A stretch of 64,000 nt of DNA from Hydra vulgaris (taxonomy: Eukaryota; Cnidaria; Hydrozoa; Anthoathecata; Hydridae), in assembly GCF_038396675.1 (NCBI RefSeq), contig NC_088921.1, forward strand, positions 40,910,001 to 40,974,000, in the 5' to 3' direction. The position numbers and the translations under genes were made by a program. Shown piece by piece: positions 22,930 through 33,699 of the stretch. How positions within the stretch are numbered: the first letter of the stretch is position 1; each line of letters begins with the position of its first letter. The notes under the pieces were generated by a model, which searched no databases, had not been told where the DNA came from, and was given only the letters and a program-made list of their open reading frames with translations.

Positions 22930-24470
22930 TAGATCAATTAAAGCTCAGAACACTGCTTAATAGCCTAAGCAATTGCCTCATTACTATTAATAAACGCTAA
23001 GCCGTAACAAAGGGCTCCAAATGTGGCCTCCGCAATGCACACCAAAAGTACAAACAGGGACACCATCCATGTGCAACATGGCACTGTTAATACTTTGATA
23101 TTCTTCAGCTGTTGATGGAATCAGCCTCTCTAAGAGCTACCACAGATTTTGGGAAACCTGACTACCAGCCAGCCTCAGAACCATAAAACTGAGTTTAAGA
23201 GCTGTACCCTCATTAGGAGATAATAGAATGAGTTACCTAGTCATAAAAACAGAGATACAAGCAAATTCCATGCATTGAGTCAAGATCCAGCATTCAACAT
23301 TCTAAAATGGAAAAAATGTGTTAAAAATACATCTGGGCTAGCCTAATAGATTAAGAAAGGGTTTGAGGCTGGTTAACAGATAGAATCTGTTTACCCCTTT
23401 TATTAAAGTATTGAAAAATAAATGTTGCAGATTTTCTTCTGTGAAAAACTTTTTGCAAACTGCTTTCATTTTTATGATAGAATAACTAATTCTTAGAGTG
23501 GCTCTTAAAACAACATTTTTGAAAAAAACCTGTTCCTACCCCTTTACTTTGTTCTATATAATACTAAAACACTATGTTTAAAATTTTTTTGAACAAAAAA
23601 TTATTTTAGGGGTAGCTCAAGACCCTTAAAAATTTGACTGGTGCCTAAAATTTTGAAAATAAAAGTTCTTCTAAAGTATGTCAACCTGGTACTCAAAAGA
23701 AGTGAAATTATATAAAAATAATAATCAATTTACAAAAATATAACTTTTTTTTTAAAGAAATGCATAAAAACTATTGTTTTTAAGCTGAAAATAAAAAAAG
23801 TCATTATTTTCAAGTTTTAAAAAAATAGTTTTTTTAAACATGCTTTTAAATACTAATTCTATATGTAAAAGTGCTATTCTCCTACTTTTATGGAAATATT
23901 AAACAAAAAGTGTACAAATGAGATTTGTTTTTATCATCTTCAGATTATCGGAGTACACTCTTTAGAGAATTTTTCTATTTATAAGTCTTTAATTATTTGT
24001 AACTCATTTTTTAGTTCTGTTTTAACTTTAAACTTTTAACTAAAAACAGATAAAGCAGAGTATTTGAGGATTTTTTTTTTTTTTAACAAGGTTTTTGATA
24101 CTTGAATTATTGATATTTGAATTGAACATTTATTTAATCTTTCAAAATTCATTCATCTTCCAAAATAATAAAAAGGAAATGATTTTTTAAATTATCTAAT
24201 AGCTTCCCAAAACTTTGAACAACTTTTGAATTTTGGTTCTAGTTATGGTTTGGATATCTTTTTGGTTCTCGATAAATAAAAAACTTCTTTCAATTTGATT
24301 CCGGTACTGGCAAAATAACATTGTTGGTTAATCACTATTGGTGATTATTGGTGATTATGGTTAATCACTATCGGTAACCTAAAGATGTTTTGATTTGAGG
24401 GACTCCTAACAATATTTTTTGCCTTGAAAAGTTAGTATTATTTGTAATTTTTTTTTTAATTAATTTTTTT
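22930..24470. other. AT-rich intergenic stretch with a possible MITE relic
   Basis: No coding frame is supported. The part at about 23500-23730 (TAGCTCAAGACCCTTAAAAA, then ACTCAAAAGAAGTGAAA) resembles one arm of the foldback MITE at 3107-3720 in diverged form. Confidence 0.4.
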
Positions 24471-24475
24471 TTATT

Positions 24476-24612
24476 TTAGTTCACCTTCCCAAGGCCATGA
24501 AGGCTACTACAGTCGAGGAGGCTACTTAAGTTGAGGTTACAACCCACTCTCAACTCTGTAACTCCGAAACACGAATCTTGATGAACAAGTACAAGTACCA
24601 AAATGCTGCTTG
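24476..24612 (-). repeat. 5'-truncated SINE (same tail family as 27818-28070)
   Basis: On the minus strand this matches the 3' body of the SINE at 27818-28070: AAGATTCGTGTTTCGGAG, CAGAGTTGAGAGTGGGTTGT, AACTTAAGTAGCC, and a CTTGGGAAGGTGAA end, followed by an A-rich tail (T-rich at 24445-24475 on the plus strand). The tRNA-like head is missing. Confidence 0.75.
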
Positions 24613-25122
24613 ATATCTTCATAAGTTTTTCTCTCTACTAAAAGTTTCTATTGCAGTATGGTTCAGTGCTCTTTTTTAAAGACAACAGCATTATAATTTC
24701 ATAAACTATGTAGTATTGGCCATTATTTTATCATTATTTGGTTATTTTTAAACTTTCCATCTGAAAAATAAACTTTAGGAGCAAAAGTTTAGAAACTTCA
24801 TAGACAATGATAATCAACTTTTTCCTAATAAAAATTTTATACAAATTATTATTTTCACGATTCGAGCAAGAAATGAAGTTGGGAGTTAAATAATTTGAAA
24901 ATTTAAAATTATGGCCATTGATACATATACATCAATAACAATATTAGACAGAATTGTCAGACAGGAAATTTTAAAATAATTAAACATGATTAAAAGCAAG
25001 ATAATGCACTGTAAAAATAAAATAAAATCAACACAAAATAAATAAAATAATTACTATGAGTAAAAAAAAATTACCAATAACACACATAACAAAGCTTTAA
25101 TATTACAAACAAAAGCAGTTAC

Positions 25123-25523
25123 CTCTCCTAAGTATATATAAATATCACATTCAGCTAGAACATTGTTTTCAGCTTGATGGGTTAACTGATTATTTTCAGC
25201 ATACTTTGAAGTTAAAGTTACTTTAACATTTTTCTTTTTTTTATGTGTATTTTCTGTTTGATCAGCTTCATTTTCATATATTTTTTCAAGATCATCATCT
25301 TCAACATCCTCCATTTTTTCATAAAGCGTAGATTTAAGTAATTCCAAAGTTTTTTCATCTTCAATGTCATGTTCAATGCTTTTCCAAAAACTCTCAGCAT
25401 CATAATTCCCTTCTTGAATAGATTGTTGGGAACAACTTTTTGTTTTTGAAAAACTTGTTACATTTCTTTTTCCAGACCTACTTCTATACACTGATGATTT
25501 GCTGAGATAGTTACAGTGCCAAT
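25123..25523 (-). CDS. Second coding exon of the unrecognised gene; acidic, lysine-rich region
   Basis: The acceptor (TTTACAG, AG at 25524-25525) and donor (GTAACT, GT at 25121-25122) are good, and the phase matches the exon at 25718-25823. Together they encode SQDWHCNYLSKSSVYRSRSG, then a serine-rich basic stretch, an acidic helix (DEKTLELLKSTLYEKMEDVE, then DDDLEKIYEN) and a short KKKKNVKV patch. The exon ends ...YLGE in phase 0. I do not recognise the family. The acidic-then-basic pattern would suit a nuclear or nucleolar protein, but that is an inference. No following exon was identified to the left. Confidence 0.6.
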
Positions 25524-25717
25524 CTGTAAATATTTGAAATAATTCAAATTAACTCTTATTTTCTAAAAGCAAGATTTCGCACACTGTTACTAGTTATCTT
25601 GATACCCTAAAACTTCCAGAAAAAAAAACTGATTACAGTGAAATTCAGTACACAAAAGAAGTTAATACTTTTTAGATTATTTCATTGTTAAATACAAAAA
25701 TTATTTAACATAGTCAC

Positions 25718-25823
25718 CTTGTGATCGATAGAAGACAATTTTCAAATTATTACATGCTTTGCAAAAGCCAAAAACTGAGCGAATCATGTTTGAATCTACT
25801 TCATTATAATACATACATTGCAT
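25718..25823 (-). CDS. First coding exon of an unrecognised gene downstream of MAEA
   Basis: From the ATG at 25821-25823 the frame reads MQCMYYNEVDSNMIRSVFGF and CKACNNLKIVFYRSQ, then a G that joins AT of the next exon to give an aspartate. The donor GT is at 25716-25717. A second in-frame ATG lies at 25812-25814, so the start is uncertain. The CKAC pair could be half of a zinc-binding site. The gene starts about 330 bp after the MAEA stop codon on the same strand, close enough to ask whether they share a transcript or a trans-spliced polycistron. Confidence 0.5.
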
Positions 25824-26152
25824 TTATTCCTTTATTTTGAGACAATTTAAAAACAGAAATAGCTATAAGTTGTTGACAAAATAATTTTTGACAAACAACT
25901 TTATCCATTGAAAACTTAGAAAGACATAAATTTATATAATCTTTAACTGCAATATTAATACCATTTATTATCCTTGATTTTCACTAAATATTTTTAATTT
26001 TACTTATTTAACTCCAAAATAAAATACTTTTAACTTGACTTTATTTATTTAAAAAACTTTTCTTTAAAAACATGAATAAATATGCATAAAAACAGAGCTT
26101 TAAAACAAGATACTAGAAAAATATTTTAACAAACATTCCAATGAAATATAAA

Positions 26153-27307
26153 TTACATAATAAATACTTTCTTCAAATCTTTGACAGAATAAGTATCTTT
26201 GGTTTTAGGGCAAATTATACCACCATTACCTTCAGACAACAGACTCTGTATGGAACGTTCTCCATATACATAGCCATTAGGTAGCATTAATGGATGGTTA
26301 TGTTCATTCATCTGTTCTCCACTAATGCTGCAAATTAAACGAGACTGACTTGAATGAGCAAATGGCAATGGCTTTGAAAGAGTATTGAAAAGTCTGTTAC
26401 AGACCGGACAGTCTTGACATTGCTCCTCTTTATGAAAACAATGAGGTGTTTTAAGAGATGCTAATCCGCATTGCAATACAACTTCCATTATAGACTGTGA
26501 GTCTAGTTGATGTAAAGCAAAATTCTCCTTGCGAAATTGTTCCACCAGTAAATCCCAACGTGTGTCACTAAACAAATCTTTATAACGTTTTACCTCAGTA
26601 TCTACTTTAAAAGCCAAAATCGCCATCACTGTTTTTTGTAGTTTATAAGAATCAGTAACATCACTTAAACTACCAAAGTGTTTTCGAGAATATAAAACAG
26701 CCTGCAATCTTTGATTATTTTTGACAAGTTCAATAAACTCTTGAACTCTAACATTTAACTCTAAAGTACTTTGGAGCTTTTTTAATTTGGACTTATTAGC
26801 ATGGCACCATTGTAAACACAGTGCAGGATTTTTTTCTTTCAATGACTTTTCAATATCCCGTGCAACTAAAAAAACATCCAAGTCTACATACTCCTTCACA
26901 AATGATTTTTCTGCTAATTGTATAGCTGTTTCATGATAACCACAATGAAGAAAATAATTTACAAGCATTCGATCATGTAAATTTCGTCTGGCAGCTGTAC
27001 TGCTTTGATTTTTACTTACATGTTCCAGTCTTTGTTGACACGTGTTAAGCCTAACTTCTTCCAGATCAACACAGTGAATTGACTTTTCTTTCAGACTGGT
27101 TAGATGTTCTAGCAAAACGTCAAATTCGTTTGTAACTTCCTCAATTGATACCTTATTTTTTGAAGATATTTTTTTCAGTTTGTCACTAGTTGAGTTGACA
27201 TGAGATACTTCACGATCTATAACTTTTTGGGCATTTCGAAATGTTTTGTTAAGTAATTCATAAGGGACAATAAGCGTTGAGTATTCCAACGATTTTATAT
27301 TTGACAT
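26153..27307 (-). CDS. MAEA: MAEA, E3 ubiquitin ligase subunit of the CTLH/GID complex; complete and intronless
   Basis: The 384-residue product is close to the length of the animal protein (about 396). It begins MSNIKSLEYSTLIVPYELLN, matching the conserved N-terminal TLKVPYExLN box. A LisH motif lies at about residues 111-143 (MLVNYFLHCGYHETAIQLAE), a CTLH domain at about 146-203, a CRA-like helical region after it, and a RING-Gid type zinc finger at about 300-366 (CPVCNRL, then MLPNGYVYG and ICPKTKD), with the usual aromatic/Ile-Met end (VFIM). MAEA pairs with RMND5 to form the catalytic module that ubiquitinates substrates in cytosol and nucleus. The ORF is unbroken and has no introns, although vertebrate orthologues have several. 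It could be the only Hydra copy after intron loss or an intact retrocopy. No poly-A tract next to the stop decides this. Confidence 0.95.
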   Translation of the reverse strand: MSNIKSLEYSTLIVPYELLNKTFRNAQKVIDREVSHVNSTSDKLKKISSKNKVSIEEVTNEFDVLLEHLTSLKEKSIHCVDLEEVRLNTCQQRLEHVSKNQSSTAARRNLHDRMLVNYFLHCGYHETAIQLAEKSFVKEYVDLDVFLVARDIEKSLKEKNPALCLQWCHANKSKLKKLQSTLELNVRVQEFIELVKNNQRLQAVLYSRKHFGSLSDVTDSYKLQKTVMAILAFKVDTEVKRYKDLFSDTRWDLLVEQFRKENFALHQLDSQSIMEVVLQCGLASLKTPHCFHKEEQCQDCPVCNRLFNTLSKPLPFAHSSQSRLICSISGEQMNEHNHPLMLPNGYVYGERSIQSLLSEGNGGIICPKTKDTYSVKDLKKVFIM

Positions 27308-27409
27308 TATTTGAGATCTAAATTTTTATAAAATTATTACTAGAATTTAATAATGTTGTACAAAAAAATTTATTATAAAAATACCTAAAATAAATTTTTA
27401 TTAATATTA

Positions 27410-27473
27410 TATGGTTATCAAGTTTTTTTATATGGTTATCATTTTTTTATATGGTTATCAAGTTTTTTTTTCA
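27410..27473. repeat. Three tandem copies of about 21 bp upstream of MAEA
   Basis: The unit TATGGTTATCAAGTTTTTTT is repeated with small T-run differences, about 100 bp before the MAEA start codon. Confidence 0.8.
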
Positions 27474-27548
27474 GAAGTTAATAAGAGTGTTAATAAAAAT
27501 GCAAATAAAACATATATCATTCTAATAACATACATGAATACTGTTAGG

Positions 27549-27600
27549 AAGTGACCAGGGTCCCAGCCCTGTCCCTGGTTGAATATGGGGTTTTTTACAA
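27549..27600. repeat. Terminus related to the 851-2951 element
   Basis: TAGGAAGTGACCAGGG and CCCTGTCCCTGG match the right terminus of the element at 851-2951 read on its opposite strand. A facing end, CCTGGTCACTTACTA, lies at 29299-29313, so 27549-29313 may be one element. No duplication was found at those flanks. Confidence 0.5.
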
Positions 27601-27817
27601 CCCCGCCTAAAATTTAATTCTAGCTTTTTTTAAAAAATTACAAATTTTTTTGTTTCTTTTTTTCAATTTTTTTGTTTCTTTTTATTCAATCAAAATTAAA
27701 CAATATATTTATTATGAAAGGTAAAAATATAGGAAAGCCACGCATATGTATTTAAATATATTTTAAAATACATAATTAAATTTTATACTTATAATATAAT
27801 ACTTTAAAATGTTAAAT

Positions 27818-28070
27818 GCGGTAGTGGTGTAGTGGTGGAACGCTCACTTCATAAGCGAGAAGTTCCAAGTTCGATCCCAACCACATTGCTGGTAGTACCA
27901 CGCTTAACTTGTTTCTCCATGCAGCAGCCTTGTTTGTCAAGGTTCGTGTTTTAAGGTTATAGAGTTGAGAGAAGGTTATAACCACAATTAAGTAGCCAAC
28001 TCATCTGTAGTGGCCTTCTCGAATTTGGGAAAGTAAAGTTAAATTTAAAAAAAATGAAAAAAAAAAATAT
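27818..28070 (+). repeat. tRNA-derived SINE, head resembles tRNA-Met
   Basis: The head has an A box (TAGTGGTGTAGTGG at 27822-27835), an anticodon-arm-like segment CTCACTTCATAAGCGAG with CAT in the loop, and a B box (GTTCGATCC at 27869-27877). It is followed by a non-tRNA body (CAGCAGCCTTGTTTGTCAAG, then GTAGTGGCCTTCTCGAATTT) and an A-rich tail. The acceptor stem does not pair properly, so this is a SINE and not a tRNA gene. A truncated relative is at 24476-24612. Confidence 0.8.
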
Positions 28071-28134
28071 TTGCTGTTTTTAGAAAATCTATGCTTCTTA
28101 TATATTATTCTTAAATATTTTATTTTTGTTTTAC

Positions 28135-28267
28135 TAGTTATTACTATATTTTATTATTGTTATTGTTGTTATTATTATTATTGTTATTAATATAATTATT
28201 GTTATTATTACTATTATTATTATTGTTGTTATTGTTATTATTATTATTATTGTTATTATTACTATTA

Positions 28268-28309
<42 letters not shown>

Positions 28310-28310
28310 G
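28135..28310. repeat. (TTA)n / (TTG) trinucleotide repeat
   Basis: The run is of TTATTATTATTG-type units with interspersed TTG and ACT triplets, nearly pure (TTA)n at its end. Confidence 0.95.
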
Positions 28311-28391
28311 TTCATTTTCATTTCAAAAAAATATTTTAAAATAATTTTTGTTCTTTTAACAGCTCCTTATCAACATGTGTATATATATATG

Positions 28392-28431
<40 letters not shown>

Positions 28432-28481
28432 CATATATTTTTTTTTTTAATAATGATAGACTGCCTGCCCCAACCAAACCC

Positions 28482-28675
28482 TCAGTCGATGTAGCAGCAA
28501 TCCCTTGCGGGTCAGGCTATTTGTCAGTCGATGTAGCAGCACTCCCTTGCGAGTCAGGCTATTTGTCAGTCGATGCAGCAGCACTCCCTTGCGAGTCAGG
28601 CTATTTGTCAGTCGATGCAGCAGCACTCCCTTCCGAGTCAGGCTATAAGATAGTCGATGTAGCAACACTCCGCGC
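28482..28675. repeat. 42-bp minisatellite, four and a half copies, open on both strands
   Basis: Each unit begins AGTCGATGTAGCAGCACTCC and continues CTTGCGAGTCAGGCTATTTG then TC. The unit length is a multiple of three, so both strands show a 14-residue repeated frame (SVDVAALPCESGYL on plus). GC content is well above that of the surroundings. Nothing indicates translation. Confidence 0.9.
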
Positions 28676-28774
28676 ATGATTTACAGTAAAAAAAATCAAA
28701 ATAAAAACATTTTATTAAAAAAAATTAAAATATTTTATTAAAAAAAATAAAAATAAAAACATTGTTTATATTGT

Positions 28775-28848
28775 TAAAAACATTCAGAATGTTTTAAAAA
28801 CATTCAGAATGTTTTAAAAACATTCAGAATGTTTTTAAAAACATTCTG
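28775..28848. repeat. 20-bp tandem repeat, three to four copies
   Basis: The unit AAAACATTCAGAATGTTTTA, itself close to palindromic, is repeated. Confidence 0.9.
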
Positions 28849-29040
28849 GTCAATTAAATTTGCGTTTTTGTGGTTTTTTTATATAACAATTAATTTGTAA
28901 TTAAATTAATGGTTTTGACTTTTTTTTTCGTCCAACATGAAAATGTTGGACGAAAGTCAAAAGTAATTAAAAGTGACATATGTGTTGGCGTAAGAATCAC
29001 TTTTTTCCTTCTGCTCTTCCCAAAGCCAACAAACTATAGA

Positions 29041-29193
<153 letters not shown>

Positions 29194-29494
29194 TTAACAG
29201 CTCCTTACCATCATGTGTACATATGTACATATATACATATATGTATATATGTATACCTAACCAGGTATACATCTATATATAAATATACATGTATACCTGG
29301 TCACTTACTACAAATAAAAACTTATAAAAAAAATAATAAACTACAGAATACTCTGCCTATCCCTAAATAAATTAATACAACCAAAAGTTTACAAAACTAA
29401 TGCTTCATGTTTTCTCATGCCGAAAAATTTTTCATATAAAAATATCTTTTATAATAAGTTTAAATATATAAAAATATTATTTAGATTGACACTT

Positions 29495-30445
29495 TTAAGA
29501 AAATAAATCTTTTTTTTCTTTATCTTTATCTAAAATTAACTTTACAGTTACTAAGTCTTGAACTGCCATTCCATTTGATTTAAACACTCTTGTTGTATTC
29601 CAATCAATATTTAATGTTTTATTTATGACATTACCAAGCTCACCATATATTTTTGCATTAGATAAAATAACATCACCTGCTGATGCATATGCTCCCTCTT
29701 CTGTGTCAGTAAATATTTGACTAGTCAGCATAATTTCATCATCCAATTCCCTCTGATTACATAAAGGAGCACCAACCGCAATTATAAGACAACCGTGTTT
29801 TATCCACTTTTTAAATAAAACTGGTGAAATACTTGTTGTAGCAGTGACAATTATATCTGCATCTTTGACAGCATTTTCAACTGAGTCACATGGTATGCAA
29901 TTATATTTTTTCGCAAACGCGTGACAACTCTCTTTAGTACGACTAAATACACGAATTTCAGAAAACTTTTTATAAGCTGACAAGAGTTGTACATGGCTTG
30001 CTCCTTGGTGACCAGTTCCAATTACTGCCAAAATTGTGTCAGATTCCTTGCATAAGTGCTTTACTGCAACTGCTGATGCAGCAGCTGTTCGTCTATCTGT
30101 AACGGAAATGGCATCTACAATGGCATTAACCGATCCACTAATAGTATCAAACACAATTATTACACCTTGAATAACTGGTAAACCAAAATTAGATTCATTT
30201 AACTGATTGATAGTAAGAATTTTAAATGAAGCAATCTGGTTAGAAAGAGAAATACACGGTTTCATCATTAAACTGTTGTATTCAGTTATATTTACAGCCA
30301 TTCTTTGAGGTTGAATAAAACCAGCTTGTTTTGTGCTAAAAGTAACAAAACTTTCCTCCAGCACTTCGATAAGTCGTTCAGATTCAGTCGATAAATATGT
30401 ATTAACATCGTTTGCAGAATAAAATTTGGGATCCGACAATTCCAT
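29495..30445 (-). CDS. CRYM: Ketimine reductase / mu-crystallin-like protein (CRYM, ornithine cyclodeaminase family); complete and intronless
   Basis: The 316-residue product has the length and fold order of mu-crystallin: an N-terminal substrate half with GFIQPQRMAVNI, the SVTDRRTAAASAVAVKHL segment at about 114-131, and then a Rossmann NAD(P)H site AVIGTGHQGASHV at about 140-152. Further family motifs follow: AVGAPLCNQRELDDEIM at about 223-239, SAGDVILSNAKIYGELG at about 255-271 and VFKSNGMAVQDLV at about 287-299. Members reduce cyclic ketimines such as piperideine-carboxylate in the cytosol, and the vertebrate protein also binds thyroid hormone. Neither substrate nor hormone binding can be read from this sequence. 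The frame is unbroken with no introns; the short KDKEKKDLFS tail is not conserved. A relatively GC-rich noncoding patch lies about 100-330 bp upstream (30540-30780) and could include the promoter. Confidence 0.93.
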   Translation of the reverse strand: MELSDPKFYSANDVNTYLSTESERLIEVLEESFVTFSTKQAGFIQPQRMAVNITEYNSLMMKPCISLSNQIASFKILTINQLNESNFGLPVIQGVIIVFDTISGSVNAIVDAISVTDRRTAAASAVAVKHLCKESDTILAVIGTGHQGASHVQLLSAYKKFSEIRVFSRTKESCHAFAKKYNCIPCDSVENAVKDADIIVTATTSISPVLFKKWIKHGCLIIAVGAPLCNQRELDDEIMLTSQIFTDTEEGAYASAGDVILSNAKIYGELGNVINKTLNIDWNTTRVFKSNGMAVQDLVTVKLILDKDKEKKDLFS

Positions 30446-30539
30446 CGTTTACTAAATTTAATGGTGACACTAAATTATAAATAATTTATAATTTTGTGAA
30501 GATTATTAACAAATTTAGATGGGTTAAAAAATCCTCGCG

Positions 30540-30780
30540 GATATTAAGGCCGATTTGAGAGTTATGTTATTTAATTCGAACGCGGGGTACCACGTTAAAA
30601 CCGTTGTACCATAATAACAGCGGAAACAAGAATAAAATTCGGCGAAATAAATATACGCGGTAATAGGAATATCAATTTGAAGGTTGCATGGGGAAAACCA
30701 GCGATGTCCCATTTTTCGGATTTTTCGAGCTATTCGCCCTACTATATAGCAAGTATGTTGCTGCATCATTGCAATTAAAT
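30540..30780. other. GC-richer patch upstream of the CRYM-like gene
   Basis: This patch stands out from its AT-rich surroundings, with phrases such as GAACGCGGGGTACCACG and TCGGCGAAATAAATATACGC. A minus-strand open frame of 87 codons crosses it but resembles nothing known. A promoter-proximal region or an unrecognised element is possible. Confidence 0.35.
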
Positions 30781-30935
30781 AAATCATTAAAAAAAATTAA
30801 CACATTATACTAAATTTAAAATCTAAAAAGAAATTATGAAACTAAGCATAGCTTCTTCAAACTTTCTTTTGTCGTTTTCTTAAAATGAAAAAATTGTGAC
30901 ATCACCGGTCTTCCCCTTGCACCCTTTATTTATAT

Positions 30936-31080
30936 AAGGGGTCGTCCATAAATAACGTCACATAATTTTTGACAATACTTTACCCTTTACCCTCACTCTC
31001 CCTCTAGTAACATATTGTCACGTTTACCGATTCCCCCCTTTACATTACGCAACAAATTTATACCCCCTCCCTAAAAACAT
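30936..31080. mobile_element. One end of a GGGGTCGTCCATAAATAACG-type MITE
   Basis: The start GGGGTCGTCCATAAATAACG and C-rich blocks (ACTCTCCCTCTAGTAACA, CGATTCCCCCCTTTAC, TACCCCCTCCCT) are typical of such elements. Its other end is not evident and it seems truncated. Confidence 0.5.
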
Positions 31081-31693
31081 TTTTTTGTGATTTTAAATAC
31101 GATAATATTTTTTTATTTTCTTAATTGCTTTTAATTATCTAATGAATACATTTTAATACATGTAAAAAAGCATGTCCTACTTTGATGTCTTCTGGCTCAT
31201 ATCCATGCCTAGCAGATCGTGATTAGATTTTTACACCAACATATCATTAGTGTCTTACGTATTATTTATCAAAAAATCCAAGCCCGATCAGTTTGGCTTC
31301 ATAGTAATCTGTTAATTTTTAAAGTAGTTATTAAATATCGTGCAACATATAAAGTTGGAACAACGTTCATCAATTATAAATGATAATGGTATATCATTTG
31401 AATTAAGTTCATCTTTATCTTCTTAAAACGCCTCTACAAATAAACAAAATGGATGATAAAAAATCTTTGCAGTAGAACCATCAAGGCAGACTTTACATAA
31501 TTCGTTCAACTTAATATTTAAATATGTAACTTTCCCTGCGTTTTTTATCAAGATATACTCATTGATGTTTGGACAAACAGTTTTTTTACAAGTTGAAAAA
31601 TTAAATTTAACTGCCTGAAAATATATTTTTTGAGAAACTGTACAATAATAAAAAATTACCACTGTATATTTTTAATACAATATCGTCATTATA

Positions 31694-32810
31694 CAGGGAG
31701 AGTAGTGCTTCTGTGTCTTATCTAGGTTGCAAATCAACTCCATTCTATCTAACGCAAGGAGTGAGACAGGGATCGATTCTCTTGCCTCATTTGTACAATC
31801 TTTACACTCAAAACCTACTAGAAACCTTACAAAATGAAAGTGTCGTAGGAACATCAATAAATGGAAACTACACGGGTGTTGTAGCATATGCTGATGACAT
31901 TATACTTCTTAGTTCCACCCTCTCTGGCCTACAAAAGCTAATTAATATCTGTAACATTTACACAAAAGAAAATTGCATAAAATTGAATGCTGACAAAACC
32001 GAGTTTTTGGTCACCGGAACACATCAAATTAAAAAATGCACGATAACACTCAACCACCAAAAAATAAAACTAGACAATAAACTTACTCATCTAGGATTTA
32101 TATGGGACACAAAATATTCACCAATTGCCTCACTTAATCGTTTAAACATTGATAACCGAATATCCCATTTCCGGGCAGTAATACAGTCTTTAATTCAAGC
32201 TGGAATTCGTTTTGTTCACCCAAACTCTATTGTCCAGTTATATAAAACTTTAGCTGTTCCAACACTAACGTATGGTCTTGAGCTTTGCGACCATAAAGAA
32301 ATGTTATTGCAAAAGCTTGATATAGTAGGAAGAATTGCACTGAAGTCACTACTAAACGTTTCAAAACATAGTAAAAATTACATACATCCCCTATTTTGTA
32401 TTGAAGATATATCTATAATTACGCAACAAAATAAGATAAACTTATTTATTCGCCTGTTGAAAAATAAAATGACATTTGATATTCTTAAGTCGCAGTTGAA
32501 CTCAGGTCCACGACCTTTTGTAGATAGCGTCAAGGCTCTGTGCAATAGTCATAAATTAAATATAGAGAAACTAATGCAACACAAAGAAAAAATAAAAATT
32601 ATTGATTTAAAAAATATAATTCCTGAAACGGATCTTAAAATCTTAAAATGTGCAGTTGAGTTCTGGAACTCAAAAGAACAAAGAACAATCTTCAAGGATG
32701 TTCTTGAAAATAAAATTCCTAGATCCTAGAGATTTTTTTTGAAACTTTTTATTTACCTTACTTGTAATATAGAGTGGGTGTTTAACAAATATATAAAAAA
32801 TTAAAATATT
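31694..32810 (+). mobile_element. 5'-truncated non-LTR retrotransposon with intact YADD segment
   Basis: An open frame (31713-32729, 338 codons plus upstream in-frame sequence) starts inside a reverse transcriptase. It reads LTQGVRQGSILLPHLYNLYT, then the palm motif GVVAYADDIILLS with both catalytic aspartates present, then LNADKTEFLV and the thumb and C-terminal region up to FWNSKEQRTIF and a TAG stop. The fingers, the first catalytic aspartate and the endonuclease are missing, as expected of 5' truncation during target-primed insertion. The 3' end TAGAGTGGGTGTTTAACAAA with an A/T-rich tail is shared with the copy at 33886-34310, which fixes the family boundary. Confidence 0.9.
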
Positions 32811-33109
32811 TAAAACCGCCAAACGCATTGCATTCTGCGTCAAGAGTACTGAAAGTTAATGAATCATTTGGTTTTAATTTCATAACAAGAAGAATTCTCA
32901 TAGTTTTTACACAATCCCATTTATAACTTTTAATAAGAGAAAGTGTATATCTTGTTTGTTCTCTATAAAAATAATTATGTAACAGGGGTTTAGTTTTTTA
33001 AATTTTGTCAGATTGATAGAATAATAGGTCAAATCAACATACTTGCAATGTTTTTTTGAATTTTTTTTGAAAAAAACTAAAACAATTTCTTAAACATTTT
33101 TTTTTTTTT

Positions 33110-33136
33110 TGAGAGAGAGAGAGAGAGGGGGGGGGG
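33110..33136. repeat. (GA)n plus poly-G tract
   Basis: GAGAGAGAGAGAGAGAGG runs into a nine-base G tract, after a poly-T run. Confidence 0.9.
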
Positions 33137-33699
33137 TTAAAATTATTCTATTATAATTATTTGGGTTTAAAATTATTGTTGTAAACTTATTATTTGATAT
33201 TATTTTATTACAATTATTTGGGTAATTATAATTATTGTTGTAAAGTGTAGTTTTATAATTATAATTAATTATAATAATATAACTATAATAGGGTTTATAA
33301 TTATTGTTTTAAACTGTAGTTTTATGATGTTTTCTTGGGCAATTCCACCGTTACTTACGGGACATTTTTATTTTCGTAATGTCACATTTTTAAATATATA
33401 TTTTTTATTTTAACAGATTAGATGTTTATATATTTATGAATCATCCCAAAATCATTTAATTTGTTTTCCCGTATATTGAAATTTTGTTCAATTATTATAA
33501 GTTAAGGAATTATAGTTGATTATATGCTGTGTTACTTACGGGACGCAAAAAAACATTGCATTAAACCTGTTGTTTTCAATTGAATATTTCAAGCCAAATA
33601 TTTAACCCACATAAACTGGCTTCTTAAATTAAATTAAGCAGTTATTATTTTACGTAAAATTATCCAAAAAATTGTTTTAACTATTTATATATCTTAAAT

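Noticed and set aside
27818-27890. tRNA-Met gene
   Set aside because: A and B boxes and a CAT loop are present, but the acceptor stem does not pair and a SINE body and A-rich tail follow. The heads at 47038 and 52972 were rejected for the same reasons.
28377-28679. A 100-residue repeat protein
   Set aside because: The frame depends on the 42-bp minisatellite and an AT tract, is open on both strands and has no splice or start context.
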